A DNA stretch of 64,000 bases, taken from contig CM053142.1 in assembly GCA_028571685.1 (NCBI GenBank), forward strand, positions 128,084,796-128,148,795. Reading direction: 5' to 3'. Positions 56,398-64,000 of this stretch are shown here, piece after piece (positions within the stretch are counted from its first letter, which is position 1; the number at the start of each line of letters is the position of its first letter). A model generated the notes under the pieces. It did no database searches. It was not told where the DNA came from and saw only the letters and a program-made list of their open reading frames with translations. This DNA is from Heterohyrax brucei (Eukaryota; Chordata; Mammalia; Hyracoidea; Procaviidae). Both the position numbers and the translations under genes were made by a program.

Positions 56398-57330
56398 TGT
56401 TCAATCATTCAACAAGTATTTATTAAGTGTGTACGATGTGCCAAACATGTTCTAAGCGTCAGAAAAAATAGCAGGCATAAAAGTCTTTGCTATCATGCCA
56501 CTCATATTCTGGAGGGGGAAGATGGGCAGTAAACAGATAATGATAATGTGTCTGGTATTACGATACCAACATAGAGCTATTCGCTAAATATTGTTGGCTC
56601 TCCCTCTGTTGCGCAAACAGTAGCATAACAGTTCTCTACCTCTTTGGAAGTTATCCATGGTCATGTGACTTTTTCGGGCCAATGAAATTGGAGCAGAAAT
56701 TGTGTGTCCCTTACTAGTAGAAGCTGTACGAGCCAGGACACAAACCACCACATTCCTTTTCTAGTGTTGCAGTAACTGTGAAAGCACACATTTAATGATG
56801 CCCTGAGTGGTGTCCCCTGCTGACCTGCAGTAAACATGCTGATGAACAAGACAGGAGCTTCTTCTGAGTTTACCACCTAATGTTTGAAGATTTTCAGCCA
56901 CCATGGCATGAGACCTTTGGGATAACAGGGTGGCGAAGTACTCAGTAGAAAAGCCAAGTAGAGTTATGGGTGTTTAAAAAACGACATGGGGTGAGATAAC
57001 AGTGGTTCCTGTTTCAGACTGAGTGATTAGGCGGGTTCTCTGATGAATTGCTATTTGGGCAGAGATCTGAGAGAAACCAGAGAAACATGAGAGTATTCAG
57101 GTAAAGACTGTCTCAAGCAGAGGGAACAGCAAGGGCAAAGGCCATGAGTGGCCTTGGAGTGTTTCATGAGACCAGAATGGCCAAAGCACACTGAGTAAGG
57201 AGGAGAGCGGCAGAAAATACGCATGGAAGGGTTGATGAAGGCTTTGCAGGAAATGAGGGCTTTGTGGTCCACATGCATTATAATAGAGGTCAAGTGCAAT
57301 GGGAAGTCAGAGCATGTGAGATGGCAGCCA
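56398..57330 (+). repeat. Old mammalian interspersed repeat
   Basis: CATTCAACAAGTATTTATTA AGTGTGTACGATGTGCC at its start and 'cagagggaacagcaagggca' AAGGCC towards the end belong to the ancient family also seen at 30036, 34184 and 48690. The middle is heavily decayed. Confidence 0.55.
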
Positions 57331-57496
57331 GATAATGTGACTCTCATTTAGATTAGTCATTATTGACTCTTATCTCTACTTCATGCATCACCAAATCTTA
57401 ATTATGTCTTGGATCTGTTCCTCCATACTCCTTTCTCAATCTTTCTGCCACTAGTTTACATCATGCCTTCATTAGCCCTCACTTGAACTTCTGAAA

Positions 57497-57690
57497 AGGA
57501 GTTCTGATGGTGCAGTGGTTAAAGCACTCAGCTGCTGATAAGTCAGTGTTTAGAAACCAACATTGATTTTGCATGACAATCTACTGCTGAAAAGATTTAC
57601 AGCTTTGGAAACTCTATGGCGAAGTTCTACTCCATCCTGCAGCATCACTAGAAGCTGGAATTGACTTAATAGCAGTCGGCTTGGTATATA
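57497..57690 (+). repeat. AfroSINE, long type
   Basis: GGAGTTCTGATGGTGCAGTG head and GACTTAATAGCAGTCGGCTTGG tail. The terminal TATATATA serves as the mariner integration site. Confidence 0.85.
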
Positions 57691-57694
57691 TATA

Positions 57695-59427
57695 CACAAG
57701 GGCTGATAATTAAGTTTGTGAACTCATCCTAGAAAAAGTCTACGTACCTCATTACTGAATATCACTAGGGTCACCTTCAAAGTACTCCCCTTGGGAAACT
57801 ATGTACTGATGTCAGTACCACCTTCACTCTTTAAAGCAATTTTGGAATTCTATTTCTGCAATGGCCATCAGAGCTGTCATCGTATTACCCTTGATGCCCT
57901 GGATATCATCAAAATGTCTTCTGTCAATATTTTCTTTATATTCAGGTAAAGAAAATGTCACTGTGGTGGGCAGATCAGCTGAGTTGGGGTGGGGAGCAGG
58001 TGTTCCAATACAGTTATTTGTTTACCGGTTAAAAACTTCCTGACAAACAGTGTCGTGTGAGCTTGTGCATTGTCATGATGCAAGAGCTGTGAGTTGGTGA
58101 AAAGTTCAGGTCCTTTTCCTCTAACTTTTTCCTACAGCCTTTTCAGTACTTCCAAATAGTAAACTTGGTTAACTGCTTGGTACAAATTCATAATGAACAA
58201 TCCTTCTGATATCAAAAAGGTTAGCAACATCATTTTGACTCTTGATTTGGACTGACGGGACTTTTTTGGTCTTGAAGAGTTGGCTGACTTCCGTTGTGCA
58301 CTTTAATGCTTTGTTTCAGGATTGTATTGGTATGCTCATGTGTCATCACCAGTGATAACTATTAGAGATTTTAAATGTAAAAGGTTTCATTTAGTTTAAA
58401 TAACAGGAGACCGGGTAAAGAGAAAAAAAGTTTATTTTCGTCCCAGGTGGCTTTACAGAGTTCCCGGGAGGGAGTCTGCAAAACCTTGCGTTGGCTGGGG
58501 AGTTGGGGATTTACAAAGGGTGGAGGTGGACCTTGTTGAGGACAGTTACTTGTTGGTAAGTAACCAAGGGGGTTGTGGAGGATTAGGACCTTTTAGTTAG
58601 CATAAGGAGTGTCATTTCAGTGGGGTGAGGTGAAGAGAGGGCTAGTAGAGCCCATAGTGAGGAAGCAGCAGTCAGTGTCATTTGAATAAGGAAACAACTA
58701 GGGACTCTCCAGGGGCATGGGAGGCGTTTCCAGGAACAGCTGGCTCAGGACAGTTGGGCGAGGGGGGCTGGGGTTTTAGCCTAACAATAACATGGCCCAA
58801 AATATTGTCTTGCCTCACCAAAAAGTCTTGGCAAACTTTGACTCTTCTTTGGTTTTATTCATTGGTGAGCTTATTTGGGACCATTTTTGCACATACCTGT
58901 CTCATGACAAGATTTTCAGTTAAGATTCTCCTGTTTCTCTGTTGATGTTTACTTGGTCTGCTATGCTTCTCACAGTCAGCTGATGATTTTGATGCACAAT
59001 TCAGTGAATTTTTGCAATGTTTTCATCCATTCTGCTGGTTCCTGGCCACTCTGAACTCTCTTCATCAGTGATGCTTTCCCTCCCTTCAGAAAGCCCTTTA
59101 ATCCGTTTGTACACTGTCATTTTCTTCATGGCATTATCCCCATAAACTTGGACTAACATGTCCCTGATTTCACTTCCACTCTTGCCAAGTTTAACAAGAA
59201 ATTTGATGTTTGTTCACTGTTCTAATTCAAGCTCTGACATTCTCACAGTGCCACACAAAACATACAACAACAATAATGAACACCACTCAGCAAGACACTG
59301 CCGTATATGGACATGGACACAGCTGGGAGACACTGATATACCAAGGTTATGAAACCTTACTGAGCTGTTTGTGCAGGGCTGCCAGCATAAGTTCATGGTG
59401 GCAAGTTTGCAAACTTCTCAGACCTCA
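57695..59427 (-). mobile_element. Full-length mariner disrupted by an LTR
   Basis: Flanked by TA (57693-57694 and 59428-59429). Left repeat CACAAGGGCTGATAATTAAG; right repeat, read inward, TGAGGTCTGAGAAGTTTGCA. Excluding the 58365-58808 insertion it is about 1.29 kb. The transposase gene lies on the minus strand from about 59240 to 57740 and is broken by stops, frameshifts and the LTR. It is the same family as 30983-32281. Confidence 0.9.
58365..58808 (-). mobile_element. LTR (retroviral class unlike the MaLR copies) within mariner
   Basis: On the minus strand it reads TGAGGCAAGACAATATTTTG at the start, a C-rich middle, then AATAAA (58436-58431) followed by a T-run and CTCTTTACCCGGTCTCCTG. 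This layout resembles a gammaretrovirus-like LTR (U3, poly(A) signal, short R/U5). About 25 bp of mariner at the junction are missing. GGTGA occurs on both sides and may be a target duplication. There are no coding genes. Confidence 0.6.
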
Positions 59428-59429
59428 TA

Positions 59430-60247
59430 GACAGAGAGAATCTTTGTAACAGCTTTCTAACTGACCGAGTTTACATTCTTGTAGCCCTTCAAGAATCTTC
59501 TATGCTACTTCCACTCCCTTTGGGTGAATTGCTCCTTTGAGAGCACAAAACTGATTAAGTCACCTTGCCCTGGTAATAAAATATCAGTATACTCATCACT
59601 CCCGAGGAAAAACAAGACAAAAACTCAACTCCTTAGCATCGAATGTGAGTCAACTCCTTTCTCTTTCACTTTAGTATTTTACAGATTACATCTACAATTT
59701 TACTTCCAAGCTAGCATACATTTATCTGTTTATATGGCTCTCTACTGCTTCAGTGTGTGCATTCTTTCAGAACAAAGCCTTGAGATTCACTTCCCTGACC
59801 CGGGCTGAATCAGGCAGTTCTCCCTCTAACAGGGAACACTGTAGCCTCTTTTTCAAAGACTCCTCACTCTTTTCTATCTCAGGGGCTTTTCCAAGCCTGG
59901 CCTACAAAATCTGTTCCAGGCTGTCGCCCACTCTTTGCATCCAATTCTTGGTTTCACTCTCTGCCAGCTGCCTTAGGCTTGATGTCTTAAACCTATGATT
60001 ATTCAACCCCAAATATTGGGATGGACACCCATAACTTACCCTCTTGGGCCCATTTTGATCAATCCTGACAAACTACTCCTCAGGCCAGGTTCCTATTCCC
60101 TAGTTCATCCAGCAGCATAGGTTGGGTAATGCTCAACTCCGTACATGGAGGGTTGAAGAACTAGACTGAACTCATCTTGCAGAAGGGAGCTATACCTTCT
60201 GTCTTGCTCATTATGTGCTTGCTTAAGGAAATAAAATGCTTCTCCAC
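59430..60247. other. Intergenic unique sequence
   Basis: No gene or repeat is recognised. Open frames at 59524-59998 have no domain. Confidence 0.45.
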
Positions 60248-60740
60248 GGCTTAGTCATGTGGTACTATTCTAACAGAACTATCATGAGTGGATGGCTTTA
60301 AAATGAGAAATTATATTCTGTCACAGGCCAGTGGGCTACAAGTTCATGTTCAGGGCATCAGCTCCAGAGGAAGGCTTTCTCTGTCAGCTCTGGAGGAAGG
60401 CCCTTATCATAAAGTCTCCCCTAGACTAGGAGCTTCTGAGGCACAGAGACACTGAGTCTTTTCCAAAGGACAAGTTCAGCACCTAGCACTGCTTCTTGGG
60501 TGGTCAGAGGTCCTCTAATTTCTTTGCCAGCTTCTTTCTTCTATATCTGAAGAGATCGCTTCAAGGCACAGTACAAGCCCACACGTTGAATTCTGACACA
60601 CCAACACAGCTGCCACCAATCCTCCCTCATTAACATCATAGACAGAGGGTTTACACTATGGAAGATGTCACACAGTATGAGAAATCATGAGCCGAATTGC
60701 TACACACATTTTGGGGTGGGATGCAATTTGATCTACGACA
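60248..60740 (-). mobile_element. MaLR-like solo LTR
   Basis: About 493 bp. On the minus strand it starts TGTCGTAGATCAAATTGCAT, and at the left edge GTACTATTCTAACAGAACTA is its 3' end. It contains the features of 43048-43533 (GCTACAAGTTCATG, 'cttctgaggcacagagacac'). Confidence 0.85.
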
Positions 60741-61418
60741 TTCCAGTTCCTTCCAAACACCACCCCAATATGGCATGTTTCAAAAAATGTGCAAGGTAGG
60801 TGGCAGCCACTTTCCACAGCAATTTCGGTGGCTGAGATGGCCCCCACAGGCTCGTGTCTTCCTCTTTCTCCTTCCTCCCTATCTCCTTTCTCCCTCAAGT
60901 TGCTGGAAATGTCTTTGGAACCATCATTTAGCAATAGAATTAGTAGAATTTGTCCAAGCCTGTCTGAAAGAGGGGTATAAAAACCACAAAAATTAAGTTA
61001 TATGCTTATTTATTTACTTTTAGGTATTTGGTAATTCTTCTCAAATATGTATCCAGGTAAAGGCATGAAGCTGGAATGAGCTGTATTTCTCATCAGAGTT
61101 TATTATGCTAGCACAATTCTCCTCCTGGGGCCATGTTGCCTCAAAGGAGGAAGAATATGTTTTGAGTCTTCACTGTCTTGGAAAAAAACCACAAGAGCTG
61201 CAAGTAGGGCTGGTGGCATGCAGAGGCCTGGGTGTGGGCTGGGACAGCTCCTGCCTGCCAGGCCCAGACTTTCTGGGAAAGCAGCGTAATTGTGGTAGAA
61301 AGACTTTCTAGACAACACTGATTTCAGGGAATAAAGGTAAAAAGGAAGGGAAAATAGAGCTAAGCAATGAAATCAAAGAGCCAAGTAATCTTTCTTCTCT
61401 CTGTAGGGATTAACCCCA
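60741..61418. other. Intergenic unique sequence
   Basis: No feature is supported. Two complementary open frames at 61103-61318 are likely chance. Confidence 0.45.
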
Positions 61419-63751
61419 TCACTTCATGTTAACAGAAAGAAAGTCTCTCCAACTTTCTTGTAGTAAGGCGTTGTAGTTTTCTCTATACAGATCTCTTATT
61501 TCTCTAGTTAGATCTATTCCTAGGTATATTATCTTCTTGGGGGCTATAGTAAATGGAATTGATTTGGTGATTTCTTCTTTAATAATTTCACTGTTGATAT
61601 AAAGGAATCCTATTGATTTAGTTATGTTTATCTTGTATCCCAATACTTTGCTGAATTCTTCTATTAGCTCTAATAGTTTACTTATGAGTTTCTTGGGATT
61701 CTCTGTATAAACAATCATATCATCTGCAAAGAGGGAAATCTTTATTTCTTCATTGCCAATACGGATGCCTTTTATTTCTTTGAGTTGTCTAATTGCTCTG
61801 GCTAGAACTTCTAGCACATTGTTGAATAGAAGTGGTGAGAGTGGGCATCCTTGTCTAGTTCCTGTTCTCAAAGGGAATTCTTTCAGTCTTTCACCATTCA
61901 AGATGATGAAAGCAGTTGGCTTTGCATAGATGCTACTGATTATATTGAGGAATTTCTCCTTTATTCCTATTTTTCTGAGAGTTTTAAGCATGAATGGATG
62001 TTGAACTTTGTCAAATGCCTTTTCTGCATCAATTGACAAAATCAGGTGATTTTTATCTTTTGTGTTATTAATACAGTTGATTACATTAATTGTCTTTCTG
62101 ATGTGGAACCAGCCTTGCATCTCTGGAATGAAACCAGCTTGATCATGATGAATTATTTTTTTATGTGCTGTTGAATTCTACTGGCTAGAATTTTGTTGAA
62201 GATTTTTACATCTAGATTCATGAGTGATATTGGTCTATAATTGTCTTTTTTTTGTGGGATCTTTCCCTGGTTTTGGTAACAGGGTTATGCTGGCTTCATA
62301 GAATGAATTTGGAAGTATTTCAACTCTTTCTATGGTATGAAATAGCCTCATTAGTATTGGAGTTAATTCTTCTCCAAAAGTTTGGTAGAATTCTACAGTG
62401 AAGCCGTCTGGGCCAGGACTTTTTTTGGTTGGTAGATTTTTGATGACTTTTTCAATCTCTTCTTTTGTGATAGATTCATTAAGTTGATCTATTTCTACTT
62501 GTGATAGTCTGGTGAGTCATATGAATCCAGAAATTTGTCCATTTCCCCTAGGTTTTCAAACCTGTTGGAGTATAGCTTTTCATAGTATCCTGTTATGACA
62601 TATTTTATTTCAGTTGGGTCTGTTGTAACATCTCCCAACTCATTTCTTAATAAGGTTATTTGTATCTTCTGTTGTTTTTCTTTTGTAAGTTTAGCCAATG
62701 GCTTATCAATTTTGTTGATCTTTGTGAAGAACCAGCTTTTGGTTTTGTTAATTTTTTCAATTGTTTTTCTATTCTCTAATTCATTTAGTTCTGCTCTAAT
62801 CTTTATAATCTGTTTTCTTCTGGTGCCTGAGGGGTTTCTTTGTTTTTCTCTTTCTACTTGTTCAAGTTGTGAGGTTAATTCTTTAATTTCTGCTCTTTCT
62901 TCTTTCTGGAAGTGTGCATTTATAGAGATAATGACTCCATAAATTTCTTCAATGTGTCTTTAACTTCTTTTATAACCCAAGGCTTTATGAGTAAAGTGTT
63001 GTTCAGTTTGCACAAGTTTGAATTTTTACCTATGAATTTCTTGTTATTGGTTTCAACTTTTATAGCTCTGAGGTCTGAGAAAGTACTTTGCAATAAAGCA
63101 ATGGTTTGGATTTTATGGAGAATTGTTTTATGACCTAAAATATGGTCTATTCTGGAGAATGTTCCATGTGCTTTGGAGAAGAAGATGCATTTATCTGCTG
63201 ATGTATGAAAATATGTTATGTCAAGAAGATCAAGTTGCTTGATTGTTGCAATAAGACCTTCTATATCTTTACTGAGCTTTTTTTCTGGGTGATTTATCCC
63301 TAACTGAAAGGGGAATGTTAAAGTCCCCAACTATTATTGTGGAATGATCAACCTCATTTTTCAATGTTGTCAGTTCAATGTATTTAGGTGCTTTGGTATT
63401 GGATACATAAATAGTTAACATTGTTAAGTCTTGCTTGAATATTGAAGATTTCAGCAATAAATAGTGACCAGCCTTGTCTACAATAGTGGATTTTACATTA
63501 AAATCTATTTTATCTGAGATTAATATTGCCACACCTGCTCTTTTTTGTGTATTATTATCTCGATACACATTATTCCAACCTTTAATTCTCAACCTCTTCT
63601 TATCTTTAAGTCTAAGATGCGTTTCTTGTAAGCAACATACAGATGGATCATGTCTTTTGATCCAGGATATCACTCGCTGTCTCTTTACTGGAGCATTCAG
63701 TCCACTTACATTCAATGTGATTATTGATAGGTATGTGTTCAGTGGTGTCAT
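61419..63751 (-). pseudogene. L1 ORF2: endonuclease and reverse transcriptase
   Basis: The start codon is at 63751. The endonuclease N-terminus (LSIITLNVSGLNAPVKRQR, then CCLQETHLRLKD, and IIVGDFNIPLS) carries the conserved N, E and D positions of L1 apurinic-like endonucleases. The frame then breaks near 63270-63330 and again near 62700-62920 and 62120-62495. The reverse transcriptase (62120-61419) is open for 233 codons and includes [19 protein letters not shown] and [14 protein letters not shown] with the catalytic FADD. The protein ends prematurely at the 3' break after [10 protein letters not shown] full ORF2 is about 1275 residues; about 777 codons' worth is present. Confidence 0.92.
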
Positions 63752-64000
63752 TGTGATATATGTTTATTTTCATGTTTATGATTTCTCTGTTGTTTTTATT
63801 AATCTGTTCTGGGACATTCTTCTTTATGGATGGTATGAGTTTTGACTTTATATTTGTTGAGACTCCTGTATTGCATTTTGTAATTTCAAATGATATATTG
63901 TTAATCTGTTTTATGGTTACATTCATAATCCCCCTTAACATATATTTATTGAAATCAATTTTAACTATTTCATAAGTCTGAAACTTTCTCTGCATCAAAA
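61419..64000 (-). mobile_element. L1 LINE, 3'-truncated, running off the right edge
   Basis: Antisense L1. It is cut at 61418 in the middle of ORF2 and lacks the ORF2 C-terminus, 3' UTR and poly(A), unlike ordinary 5' truncation. The upstream part (63755-64000) is inter-ORF or ORF1-end sequence and continues past the window. It retains longer open stretches than the other L1s here, which suggests it is relatively young. Confidence 0.9.

Noticed and set aside
60741-61418. An exon of LLPH, the expected downstream neighbour
   Set aside because: No recognisable LLPH coding sequence or splice structure appears here or elsewhere after 13745. The human interval is longer than this window.

Overview
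This is vertebrate nuclear DNA from a placental mammal, almost certainly an afrotherian and most likely an elephant or a close relative. More than thirty copies of the tRNA-derived AfroSINE (A/B-box head, tail ending in 'GAATCGACTCRACGGCA' then a T-rich run) lie on both strands, with AfroRTE (BovB-like RTE) LINE pieces, L1 LINEs, MaLR-like LTRs, a mariner family, and older MIR and L2 copies. There is no bacterial-type gene density. Nearly every long open frame is a shadow of a repeat.

Positions 1-13745 are the 3' end of HMGA2 on the + strand. They hold about 10.8 kb of the last intron, the terminal coding exon (10805-10852, encoding EETEETSSQESAEED and a stop), and a 2.9-kb 3' UTR. The UTR carries seven let-7 seed matches and ends at an AATAAA (13719-13724). 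This is the only cellular gene supported. By synteny with human 12q14.3 the rest should be the HMGA2-LLPH intergenic interval, but no LLPH exon is visible.

Positions 13746-30600 hold a 5'-truncated L1 (15482-18421) with diverged target-site duplications, SINEs, MIR/L2 relics, AfroRTE fragments, a fold-back mariner element (25403-25934) and an internally deleted antisense L1 (27472-29915). Positions 30600-54200 are a dense stack of nested insertions. A full-length mariner sits inside an LTR. An AfroRTE carries two LTRs of opposite orientation. An L1 3' end sits inside an older L1. A MaLR-like provirus keeps its internal region. An LTR is split by an L1 that is itself split by a mariner. Positions 54200-64000 hold a second full-length mariner, disrupted by a different LTR, a further solo LTR, and an antisense L1 ORF2 (endonuclease plus reverse transcriptase) running off the right edge.

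The least expected signal is a repeated composite of mariner: three copies of about 0.5 kb (25403-25934, 34700-35245 inverted, 53458-53975). Two copies of the transposon's 3' end face outward around a short 5'-terminal piece, and all three share the same junctions. That implies it amplified as a non-autonomous fold-back family. All repeat and family assignments were made by eye from remembered consensus sequences, without a database search.
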